From assembly GCA_034007295.1 (NCBI GenBank), contig JAVERC010000001.1, positions 1-64,000 of the forward strand: DNA of 64,000 bases. Direction: 5' to 3'. Positions 31,987-39,903 of the stretch are shown in pieces. Position 1 is the stretch's first letter, and every line of letters starts with the position of its first letter. Source of the DNA: JACKCP01 sp034007295 (GTDB lineage Bacteria > Desulfobacterota > Desulfobacteria > Desulfobacterales > JACKCP01). The notes under the pieces are model-generated. The model saw only the letters and a program-made list of their open reading frames with translations, was not told the DNA's origin and searched no databases. The translations under genes and the position numbers were made by a program.

Positions 31987-32967
31987 ATGTTTGCATTTAT
32001 TACAAGAAGGATAATTCAGGCTGTAATTGTAATGCTTATTATAAGTTTCATAGGCTTTACAATAAAGCATCATGTTGGTGACCCTGTAAGGGAGCTTGTT
32101 GGTGTTTCAGTAAAAGCAAGTGAAAGAGAGGCTTTACGGGAAAAGCTTGGATTAAATGATCCTTTTTTTGTTCAATATAAAAATTTTTTAAAAAATGCCG
32201 TAAAAGGTGATTTCGGGATTTCCTATTTTTTTAAAAAACCTGCATCACAGGTTATTCTTGAAAAAGCTCCGGCTACTTTAGAGCTTGTGTTTGCAAGTTC
32301 AATTTTAATTATTCTTCTTTCCATTCCACTTGGAACTTATTGTGCAATAAAACCAAAAAGCATTTTATCAAGACTTATAATGGGAATGAGTATTGTTGGT
32401 GTTTCCATTCCTGTTTTTCTTACTGCAATCATGCTTATATTTTTATTTGCAGTTAACCTGCATATTCTTCCTTCATACGGAAGGGGAGATACAGTCCCTA
32501 TTTTATGGGGAATGTGGGATACAGGTTTTCTTACCTTAGATGGATTAAAACATTTGATTTTACCTGTAATTGCACTTTCATCAATCATGCTTCCCCTTTT
32601 TATAAGGCTTATAAGAGCTGAAATGATGGAGGTAATGCAGACTGAATATATTAAATTTGCTTTTGCAAAAGGACTTTCCAAAAAAAGAATATGGTTTGTT
32701 CATGCTTTTAAAAATACACTTCTTCCCGTAATAACTGTGGGCGGTGTTCAGCTTGGAATTATGATAGCTTACACAATTCTTACAGAAACTGTTTTTCAGT
32801 GGCAGGGAATGGGGTTTATGTTTTTAGAGGCTGTTGAAAGATCAGATACCTCACTTCTTGTTGCATATCTCATGTTTGTGGGAGTTTTGTTTGTGGTTGT
32901 AAATACAATAGTTGATATTATTTACGGTTTTATAAACCCAAAGGTAAGAATTTCAGGTACAAAATAA
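31987..32967 (+). CDS. dppB: Dipeptide ABC transporter permease DppB-like
   Basis: The 326-residue inner membrane permease starts at MFAFITRRIIQAVIVMLIISFIGF, the classic DppB/OppB N-terminus, with GGGAAAAA upstream. The frame is open 17 codons earlier but that extension is not family-like. The binding-protein-dependent transport signature is in EYIKFAFAKGLSKKRIWFVHAFKNTLLPVITVGG (EAA loop, contacts the ATPases). About six membrane helices are seen. Its stop overlaps the next start in TAATG. Confidence 0.93.
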   Translation: MFAFITRRIIQAVIVMLIISFIGFTIKHHVGDPVRELVGVSVKASEREALREKLGLNDPFFVQYKNFLKNAVKGDFGISYFFKKPASQVILEKAPATLELVFASSILIILLSIPLGTYCAIKPKSILSRLIMGMSIVGVSIPVFLTAIMLIFLFAVNLHILPSYGRGDTVPILWGMWDTGFLTLDGLKHLILPVIALSSIMLPLFIRLIRAEMMEVMQTEYIKFAFAKGLSKKRIWFVHAFKNTLLPVITVGGVQLGIMIAYTILTETVFQWQGMGFMFLEAVERSDTSLLVAYLMFVGVLFVVVNTIVDIIYGFINPKVRISGTK

Positions 32968-33884
32968 TGGATAAATGGAAAAAATTTAAAGAATCATACT
33001 TTTTATACTCTTTTTTAAGAGATCCTGTTGCAATAGTGAGTTTTGTTGTTTTTGTGTTTCTTGTGCTTGCAAGTTTTACAGCACCTTTCACAGCTCCCTA
33101 TGACCCTTATGATACAACTACAATAAGCATAATGGACTCTGAAATTCCACCTGTCTGGCTTGAAGGCGGAGAAAAAAATTTTGTTCTTGGAACAGATTCC
33201 CAGGGAAGAGACATGCTTTCAACCATGATGTATGGAATGCGTGTTTCCATTATAATTGGAATAGGTGCAGTTTTACTTCAGGCTTTTCTTGGGGTTGTTA
33301 TAGGACTTTTGTCAGGATATATCGGAGGCAGGGTTGATGCCTTTTTTATGCGTCTTGCAGATATTCAGCTTTCATTTTCAACTCTTATGGTTGCAATTTT
33401 TATAAGTGCCATATTTCAGACTGCCTTTGGAGTTGGAAAATATTCGGAATATGCTGTTCCCATTCTTGTTTTAATAATAGGCCTTGCTGAATGGCCCCAG
33501 TACGCAAGAACAGTAAGGGCTTCTGTTTTAGGGGAAAAGGAAAAGGAATATGTTGAGGCTGCTAAAGTAATAGGTTTTGGTTCAAGATGGATCATGTTCA
33601 GACATATACTACCAAACACCTTGTCACCGGTTTTTGTTATTTCAACAATTCAGGTGGCAAATGCTGTTATGAGCGAGGCTGCACTTTCTTTCCTGGGCCT
33701 TGGAATGCCTGTTACAAAGCCCTCCCTTGGTTCACTTATAAATTTAGGCTTTGAATATATTTTCAGCGGTTCCTGGTGGATTACAATTTTTCCGGGAATT
33801 TTGCTTATTGTTCTTGTTCTTGTGGTGAACCTTTTAGGTGACTGGCTAAGAGATGTTTTAAATCCCAAGCTCTATAAAGGATGA
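32967..33884 (+). CDS. dppC: Dipeptide ABC transporter permease DppC-like
   Basis: The 305-residue permease carries the DppC/OppC hallmarks: FVLGTDSQGRDMLSTMMYGMRVSIIIGIGAV and the EAA loop EYVEAAKVIGFGSRWIMFRHILPNTLSPVFVISTIQVANAVMSEAALSFLGLGM. It overlaps dppB by one base and dppD by four. It forms a heterodimeric channel with DppB in the inner membrane. Confidence 0.94.
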   Translation: MDKWKKFKESYFLYSFLRDPVAIVSFVVFVFLVLASFTAPFTAPYDPYDTTTISIMDSEIPPVWLEGGEKNFVLGTDSQGRDMLSTMMYGMRVSIIIGIGAVLLQAFLGVVIGLLSGYIGGRVDAFFMRLADIQLSFSTLMVAIFISAIFQTAFGVGKYSEYAVPILVLIIGLAEWPQYARTVRASVLGEKEKEYVEAAKVIGFGSRWIMFRHILPNTLSPVFVISTIQVANAVMSEAALSFLGLGMPVTKPSLGSLINLGFEYIFSGSWWITIFPGILLIVLVLVVNLLGDWLRDVLNPKLYKG

Positions 33885-34852
33885 TTATGATGGAGCATTT
33901 GTTAGAAGTTAATAATCTGGAAGTAAAATTCAAATTAAGAACAGGCGGGCTTACTGCCATAGACAAAGTCGGTTTTACCCTTGATAAGGGAGAACGTCTT
34001 GGAATTGTGGGAGAAAGCGGTGCCGGAAAATCTGTTACAGGTTTTTCAATAATAAATCTTATAAGCAAACCCGGATATATTTCAGATGGAGAAATAATTT
34101 TTGAGGGAAAAGATCTTACCCGTGTTTCAGAAGATGTTTTAAGACATATAAGGGGCAACAGGATAAGCATGATTTTTCAAGATCCCATGATGACTTTAAA
34201 TCCTGTTTTCACCATTGGTGAGCAAATGGCTGAAACTATTTTAGCTCACAAAAACATTTCAAGAAAAGACGCCCTTGAAATTTCAGTAGAAAAATTAAGA
34301 CAGGTTCATATTCCTTCCCCTGAAACAAGGCTTAATCAGTATCCCCATGAATTTTCAGGGGGAATGAGGCAGAGAATAGTAATTGCAATTGCACTTTTGC
34401 TTGATCCTGCAATCATAATTGCAGATGAACCAACTACTGCACTTGATGTTACAATCCAGGCTGAAATCATGGAGCTTTTGCTGGAGCTCTGTGAAAAAAA
34501 TGAAACAGGACTTATTTTAATTACCCATGACCTTGGAGTTGTTTCCCAGGTAACAGAAAAAATTGCAGTAATGTATGCCGGAAGAATTGTTGAAATCGGT
34601 TCAACCGAAAATATTGTTGCAAATCCTTTACATCCCTATACCCGGGGCTTAATAAAAGCACTTCCAGGCTCAAGGGGAACAGGCGAAAAACTTTATCAGA
34701 TTCCCGGTTCAATGCCAAACCTTACTGAAATGCCGAAAGGCTGTGCTTTTCATCCAAGGTGCGAGCTTGCTGAAGGTGAATGTTTTACAACAGTTCCGGA
34801 ACTTATGCAGAGGGGAAATTTCAGGCGTCTTGCAGCCTGTCACAAGGTTTAA
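33881..34852 (+). CDS. dppD: Dipeptide ABC transporter ATPase DppD-like
   Basis: The 323-residue cytosolic ABC ATPase has Walker A GESGAGKS (about residues 45-52), a Q-loop in ISMIFQDPMMTLNP, the signature PHEFSGGMRQRIVIA, Walker B IIIADEPTTALD and the H-loop ITHDLG. The C-terminal peptide-transporter extension contains cysteines (GCAFHPRCELAEGEC) as in the oligo_HPY domain, which in some relatives binds a [4Fe-4S] cluster. Several ATGs cluster at the start (MIMMEHLLEV). Confidence 0.94.
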   Translation: MIMMEHLLEVNNLEVKFKLRTGGLTAIDKVGFTLDKGERLGIVGESGAGKSVTGFSIINLISKPGYISDGEIIFEGKDLTRVSEDVLRHIRGNRISMIFQDPMMTLNPVFTIGEQMAETILAHKNISRKDALEISVEKLRQVHIPSPETRLNQYPHEFSGGMRQRIVIAIALLLDPAIIIADEPTTALDVTIQAEIMELLLELCEKNETGLILITHDLGVVSQVTEKIAVMYAGRIVEIGSTENIVANPLHPYTRGLIKALPGSRGTGEKLYQIPGSMPNLTEMPKGCAFHPRCELAEGECFTTVPELMQRGNFRRLAACHKV

Positions 34853-34897
34853 TATATAAAGGCAGTTTGTCTGTCTTATTAAGATAAAGGTATTTTT

Positions 34898-35917
34898 ATG
34901 CACAGGGAAAACAGACTTGTAACCATAAACAAGCTGGTCAAAAAATTTGATATTTCAGGCGGATTTTTAGATCAGCTTAAATTTGAAAATAAAAAAATTG
35001 TAAGAAAAAAGACTTTTGTACATGCAGTAAATGATGTGAGTTTTACTGTAAATAAAGGGGAGATTTTATCTGTTGTAGGTGAAAGCGGATGCGGAAAGTC
35101 AACTCTTGCAAGGGTAGTAATGGGACTTTATAAACCCTGGTCAGGAGAAATTTTTTACAAGGATAAAAGAATAGACAATCTTGATAATTCACAAATGCTT
35201 TCATACAGAAAAAAAATGCAGATGATTTTTCAAGATCCCTACGCTTCCTTAAATCCTAGAATGACTGTTAAAAAAACCCTTGAAGAGCCTTTAAGATTTC
35301 ATGAGCCTTCAATTTCAAATTCAGAAATTGAGGAAAAGGTTATGTATGTAATGGAACAGGTCGGGGTCAATCCAAACTGGGCCAACAGATATCCCCATGA
35401 GTTTTCAGGCGGTCAGAGACAAAGGGTGAGCATTGCAAGAGCTCTTATGGTTGATCCTGAATTTATTGTTGCAGATGAACCGATTTCAGCATTAGATGTT
35501 TCAATTCAGGCCCAGATTTTAAACCTTTTAATGGATGCAAGGGATAATTTCGGCCTTACATACATGCTTATCACCCATGATCTTTCAGTTGTTGAGCATA
35601 TTAGTACAAGGGTTTGTGTGATGTATCTTGGTACAGTGTGTGAAATTGCACCTGTAAAAAATATTTTTTCAAATCCTCTTCATCCCTATACAAGTGCTTT
35701 ACTTAGTGCAATTCCAAAACCCGGTGCAAAGAAAAAAGAACATATAAAACTAAAAGGCGAAGTTCCTACCCCTATAGTTCTTCCTACAGGCTGTGTATTT
35801 CATACAAGATGTCTTTATGCTGATGAAAGATGCAGACAGGAAATTCCAAAACCAATGTCTTATGACAACGGTCAAAGCTATGTTGCCTGCCACGGAGTTG
35901 AGGAGAAAAGAATTTAA
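34898..35917 (+). CDS. dppF: Dipeptide ABC transporter ATPase DppF-like
   Basis: The 339-residue ABC ATPase is the second of the pair, with Walker A GESGCGKS, Q-loop MIFQDPYASLNP, signature PHEFSGGQRQRVSIA, Walker B FIVADEPISALD and ITHDLS. The C-terminus has the cysteine-containing GCVFHTRCLYADERC segment. Between the N-terminal strand and Walker A there is the usual DppF/OppF insertion (FDISGGFLDQLKFENKKIVRKKTFVHAVNDVS). It lies 45 bases after dppD and closes the operon; no terminator is obvious in the 95 bases before the regulator gene. Confidence 0.94.
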   Translation: MHRENRLVTINKLVKKFDISGGFLDQLKFENKKIVRKKTFVHAVNDVSFTVNKGEILSVVGESGCGKSTLARVVMGLYKPWSGEIFYKDKRIDNLDNSQMLSYRKKMQMIFQDPYASLNPRMTVKKTLEEPLRFHEPSISNSEIEEKVMYVMEQVGVNPNWANRYPHEFSGGQRQRVSIARALMVDPEFIVADEPISALDVSIQAQILNLLMDARDNFGLTYMLITHDLSVVEHISTRVCVMYLGTVCEIAPVKNIFSNPLHPYTSALLSAIPKPGAKKKEHIKLKGEVPTPIVLPTGCVFHTRCLYADERCRQEIPKPMSYDNGQSYVACHGVEEKRI

Positions 35918-36012
35918 AATTAATAATAAGGTTTCTTCATTATCTTTGTTGATTTATTAAATTTTTTTTGGTTTTATACTTTTAACCAAAACGGTGTAAG
36001 GAACAGACTCTG

Positions 36013-37722
36013 ATGAAGAAACCTGAAATTTTGTTTGTATGTGAAAATGATTTAAAGACTTTGGAACTTGCAGTAAAAACAGCTGTAAATAAATATGCCA
36101 ATTTTGCCAATTTTGAAGGATGTTTTACAGGCAAGTCTTCAGAAAAAATTTTAAGTAAAAACTTAAAAACTCCGTCAAAATTAGGCGGCAGGTCATTTGA
36201 TATAATTATTTCCCTTTGCACCACAAAATCAGAAAAATTTAAGCAATTTGCAGGTTTTCCTGTAATTGTTGACTGGTCTGATAAAATTTCTTCTTTTTTT
36301 TCAGATGATGAGAAAGTTTTTTTATCTGCAATAGAGCATGAGCTTAATTGTTTTTTTGAATCAGGTTATTTTTTCGGCATAAATAATTATAAGTATAATA
36401 TGGATCTTATAATAAACAGTCTTGGTGATGCTGTAATAGCACACGATCTCAATAGAAAAATATATTATTTCAATAAAACTGCCGAAGAAATTACAGGATA
36501 TTTGCAGGAAGAAGTTTTAGGAAATGACTGCCACGATGTTTTTCCAACCCCGATCTGTGGGAGCAACTGCTCATTTTGCGAGGGTTTAAGGCCGGATCAA
36601 AGTTTTACCGGCAAATCTTACAAAACAATTTTTCATGATAAATCCGGTACAAGAAAAGAACTTAAGGTAAATGTAATCCCAATGAGGGATGCTTTTGGAA
36701 TTTTAAGGGGAGTTACTGCTTCAATAAGGGATCTTACCGAGCTTAATCTTGCAAAGGAACAGATTTTAAAGGAGCAGAATTTTAACGGAATAATTGGAAA
36801 AGATCCTGAAATGCTCAAGGTTTTTCAGCAGATAAAGGATCTTGGGCTTTATGATACACCTGTTCATATACATGGAGATACAGGTACAGGAAAAGAACTT
36901 GTTGCAAGGGCAATTCACAATGAGAGTACAAGAAATACAATGCCTTTTGTTCCAATAAACTGCGGAGCACTTCCAGAGGGCTTAATTGAAAGTGAGCTTT
37001 TTGGTCATGTAAAAGGATCTTTTTCAGGTGCTTTAAGGGATAAAAAAGGAAGGTTTGAACTTGCAGACAAAGGAACAATTTTTTTAGATGAGATCGGAGA
37101 TCTTCCAAAAGATGTTCAGGTAAAGCTTTTAAGGGTTTTGCAGGAAGGAACCTTTGAAAAGGTCGGAGGAGAATCAACCGTTAAAGTTGATGTAAGAATT
37201 ATAAGTGCCACAAACAAGGATCTTAAGCAGGCTGTAAAAAAAGGTGAATTCAGAGACGATTTATATTATCGTCTTAATGTTGTTCCGATTTTTCTGCCTT
37301 CCTTAAAAGAAAGAAAAAATGATATTCCTGTTCTTTGCTCCCATTTTCTTAAAAAAACTGCAAAAAGGCATAAGCAGGAACCTTTAAATATTTCCAAAAG
37401 AGCCTTAAGTGCACTCATGGACTATGATTGGCCTGGAAATATAAGACAGCTTGAAAATGTAATTGAATATTCCATAATTCATGCATCAGGAACTTATATA
37501 GATTTTGAAAATCTTCCAGAAGAAATTCAGGAAGCTTCAAATATAGAAGATAAATCCCTCAAAACCAAGGGATCAAAGGGAAAACTAAACCGGGCTGCTG
37601 TAATTTATGCTCTTGAAAAATCAGGAGGTAACAAGACCAATGCTGCAAAAATTTTAGGTGTTGGAAGGGCAACTCTTTACAGATATTTGAATACCAATTC
37701 AATAGATTTTAACCTGAATTGA
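36013..37722 (+). CDS. Sigma-54-dependent activator: ArsC/LMW-phosphatase-like domain, PAS, AAA+, Fis HTH
   Basis: The protein has 569 residues. The N-terminal 110 or so (ILFVCENDLKTLELAVK, RSFDIIISLCTTKSE, FAGFPVIVDWSDKI) follow the strand and cysteine pattern of arsenate reductase/low-molecular-weight phosphatases, but the CX5R loop lacks the catalytic Arg. A PAS domain (about 130-250) carries the cysteine group CHDVFPTPICGSNCSFCEG. The AAA+ domain has Walker A GDTGTGKE, LDEIGDLP and a GSFSGA loop in place of the usual GAFTGA. The C-terminal Fis helix-turn-helix is NKTNAAKILGVGRATLYRYL. It should activate sigma-54 promoters in response to a ligand or redox cue. The target is unknown; the upstream dpp operon or the downstream radical SAM gene are candidates. 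Confidence 0.88.
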   Translation: MKKPEILFVCENDLKTLELAVKTAVNKYANFANFEGCFTGKSSEKILSKNLKTPSKLGGRSFDIIISLCTTKSEKFKQFAGFPVIVDWSDKISSFFSDDEKVFLSAIEHELNCFFESGYFFGINNYKYNMDLIINSLGDAVIAHDLNRKIYYFNKTAEEITGYLQEEVLGNDCHDVFPTPICGSNCSFCEGLRPDQSFTGKSYKTIFHDKSGTRKELKVNVIPMRDAFGILRGVTASIRDLTELNLAKEQILKEQNFNGIIGKDPEMLKVFQQIKDLGLYDTPVHIHGDTGTGKELVARAIHNESTRNTMPFVPINCGALPEGLIESELFGHVKGSFSGALRDKKGRFELADKGTIFLDEIGDLPKDVQVKLLRVLQEGTFEKVGGESTVKVDVRIISATNKDLKQAVKKGEFRDDLYYRLNVVPIFLPSLKERKNDIPVLCSHFLKKTAKRHKQEPLNISKRALSALMDYDWPGNIRQLENVIEYSIIHASGTYIDFENLPEEIQEASNIEDKSLKTKGSKGKLNRAAVIYALEKSGGNKTNAAKILGVGRATLYRYLNTNSIDFNLN

Positions 37723-37760
37723 GCGATAAATTTAAAATTGACTGATTTTTAGGAGTATAT

Positions 37761-39170
37761 ATGGATATTTTTGAAGGCAGCAGAGAAGAAGAGTATGAGG
37801 GTTATAAAAGCTGTATTAAAAATGAATATGGCATAAACTATAGTCTGCTTAAATGGATTACCCAGGAACAGGCATTGGCTTTTGAAGAAAAAAGGCAGGC
37901 TCTTTTAAAGAAGGCTGGTTTAAGAGTTTGTTCAAAAAATACAAAAATTTATTCAAATAAACTTGCTCCAGGCTGCAAGGTTTGTGCAGGAGGGCAGTGG
38001 TCATGTCTTTTTATTTCAGGTATCTGCAATGGAAATTGTTTTTATTGTCCTGCTCCCCAAAATGAAGACACCCCCCCTGTTTCCCAGAATATTTTTTTTA
38101 GTTCAGCTGCTGAGTATGCAGATTATGTTGAAAAACTGGGGTTTAAAGGTGTTGGTTTAAGCGGAGGAGAACCATTAATAAAATTTGATTTGTGCCTTGA
38201 ATACATAAGGGAACTTAGAAAAAGATTTACAAATAATTTTCATATCTGGCTTTATACAAACGGAATACTTGGAACAAAAGAAAAGTTTAAAGCACTAAAA
38301 GATGCAGGTTTAAATGAAATAAGGTTTGATATTGGTGCAACAGCCTATAGTCTTGAATCTGTTAAAATGGCATCTGAATTTTTTGAAAATCTTACAATTG
38401 AAATTCCATCTGTACCTGAAGACCTTGAACTTTTGAAGGTAAAACTTCCTGAAATGGAAGCCTTGAAAGTAAAGTATCTAAACCTTCATCAGCTTAGAAT
38501 TACCCCCCATAATTTTGAAAATCTTTTAAAAAGAAATTATACTTATATTCACGGTAAAAAAGCTCTTGTTGCAGAATCAGAAATTTCAGCACTTGAAACA
38601 ATAAATTACTGCCTTGAAAAAAATATAAATGTTTCAGTTAATTATTGTTCATTTGCCTATAAGAACAGGATTCAAACTGCTGCTGCAAGAAAAAAGGCTG
38701 CAAAACTTATTAGAGAAAAGTATGACGATATTACTGAAAACGGTTATTTAAGAAGGGTTTATATTAAAGGGGACAGATCTTTTTGCGATGAAAAGGAAAT
38801 TAATCTTAAAGCAATTCTTGGAAATGAGGGTTTTGAAAGAAAAGGAGAAAAAATTTATTTTAAGTTTAATCTTTTTCCTCTTTTCACAAGTCCTGGCCTT
38901 GAAATAAATATTGAATATCACGAACCCTTTATTCTTCCTTCAATTTCCTACTATAATTTTTTTAAAGAAATAAAATTAAACAGCGGGAAAAAAATATTTG
39001 CTGAAAGAAAAAAAGCATATGAATTAAGCAATCTTAAAATGAATGAGTTTTCTGAAACCAAGGCTAAGCCTGTTTATCTTAAAATTTTATCCATGGCAGA
39101 AAATTTAGCAGATAAAGAATCAGTACTAAAATATGAAAGAATTGAAAAAAATCTTTTAAAATATTTTTAA
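37761..39170 (+). CDS. Radical SAM protein, unknown substrate
   Basis: The 469-residue protein contains the radical SAM cluster motif CNGNCFYC (CxxxCxxC, about residues 91-98), the GGEP-type motif VGLSGGEPLIKFD and TNGI on the expected strands, so it should bind a [4Fe-4S] cluster and cleave SAM. A further CKVC (about 73-76) plus a Cys shortly before the motif could bind metal. The C-terminal 150 residues are Lys-rich and unassigned; no SPASM or TRAM domain was seen. GGAG precedes the ATG. It is 38 bases after the sigma-54 activator and 78 before a rhomboid gene, which suggests a small operon. Confidence 0.85.
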   Translation: MDIFEGSREEEYEGYKSCIKNEYGINYSLLKWITQEQALAFEEKRQALLKKAGLRVCSKNTKIYSNKLAPGCKVCAGGQWSCLFISGICNGNCFYCPAPQNEDTPPVSQNIFFSSAAEYADYVEKLGFKGVGLSGGEPLIKFDLCLEYIRELRKRFTNNFHIWLYTNGILGTKEKFKALKDAGLNEIRFDIGATAYSLESVKMASEFFENLTIEIPSVPEDLELLKVKLPEMEALKVKYLNLHQLRITPHNFENLLKRNYTYIHGKKALVAESEISALETINYCLEKNINVSVNYCSFAYKNRIQTAAARKKAAKLIREKYDDITENGYLRRVYIKGDRSFCDEKEINLKAILGNEGFERKGEKIYFKFNLFPLFTSPGLEINIEYHEPFILPSISYYNFFKEIKLNSGKKIFAERKKAYELSNLKMNEFSETKAKPVYLKILSMAENLADKESVLKYERIEKNLLKYF

Positions 39171-39248
39171 TAAATCAAATCAGCTTGATCCATTTATGGC
39201 TAAAATTCAAGTTTTCCATGGAAGCTGACCTGGAAATAAAGGGGAAAA

Positions 39249-39794
39249 ATGAAAATAGGTTATAATTCACCTGTTATTTTAACTTATGCTCTTATTGCAG
39301 CATTAATTGTACTTATAACAGAAATAACCCATACTTCTGTTGTATCAAAATATTTTATTTCTCCATCTGGAAGTCTTTCCAATCCGATTTCCTTTTTAAA
39401 GCTTTTTACCCATTGCCTTGGGCATTCAGGATGGAGTCATCTTGTGGGTAATCTTACACTTATGCTTTTGACAGGTCCTCTTATTGAAGAAAAGTATGGT
39501 TCTTTTAAAACCTTTGAAATGTTTGCTGTAACAGCCTTTGTAATTGGAATAATAAACTATTTTGTATTTTCTTCACTTATTCTTGGAGGAAGCGGAATTG
39601 TTTTTATGCTTATTCTTTTAAGTTCATTTACAAATTTTAGAGCAGGTAAAATCCCCTTAACAGCAGTTCTTGTTGCAGTTTTTTTTCTTGGGGGTGAAGT
39701 TTTAAATCTTTTAAAAAACGATAATATTTCTCAGTTTTCTCATATTGCAGGCGGTTTTGTCGGCTCTTTGTACGGTTTTATGAGAACAAGATAA
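39249..39794 (+). CDS. Rhomboid-family intramembrane serine protease
   Basis: The 181-residue protein has about six membrane helices. Rhomboid features are HSGWSHLVGNLTLMLLTGPLIEEKYG (the HxxxN element and E/Q-rich turn in helices 2-3), the serine motif LGGSGIVFML (GxSG) and the catalytic histidine in FSHIAGGFVGSLYGF. It is a minimal six-helix rhomboid without extra domains. The substrate is unknown. It is shorter than GlpG. AAAGGGG precedes the ATG. It is the last gene before the minus-strand TonB-dependent receptor. Confidence 0.85.
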   Translation: MKIGYNSPVILTYALIAALIVLITEITHTSVVSKYFISPSGSLSNPISFLKLFTHCLGHSGWSHLVGNLTLMLLTGPLIEEKYGSFKTFEMFAVTAFVIGIINYFVFSSLILGGSGIVFMLILLSSFTNFRAGKIPLTAVLVAVFFLGGEVLNLLKNDNISQFSHIAGGFVGSLYGFMRTR

Positions 39795-39807
39795 ATTTAC
39801 AACAAAA

Positions 39808-39882
39808 ATACCGGAGTATTTTGAGGATTAAATTTTAATCTGACTTTAGAATAGACAAAAAAGACAGTTTTTGTTCTTAAGC
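39808..39882 (+). repeat. 141-bp repeat family, right half only
   Basis: The stretch ACCGGAGTATTTTGAGGATT to the AGACAGTTTTTGTTCTTAAGC end matches the right half of the full copies. The left half is missing. It lies between the convergent rhomboid and TonB-dependent receptor genes. Confidence 0.75.
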
Positions 39883-39903
39883 TGTTTAAACAAATTAAAA
39901 AGA

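Noticed and set aside
39249..39794. Rhombosortase (sorting protease for GlyGly-CTERM proteins)
   Set aside because: The size is similar, but no GlyGly-CTERM substrate was seen in the window and the motifs fit a general rhomboid.
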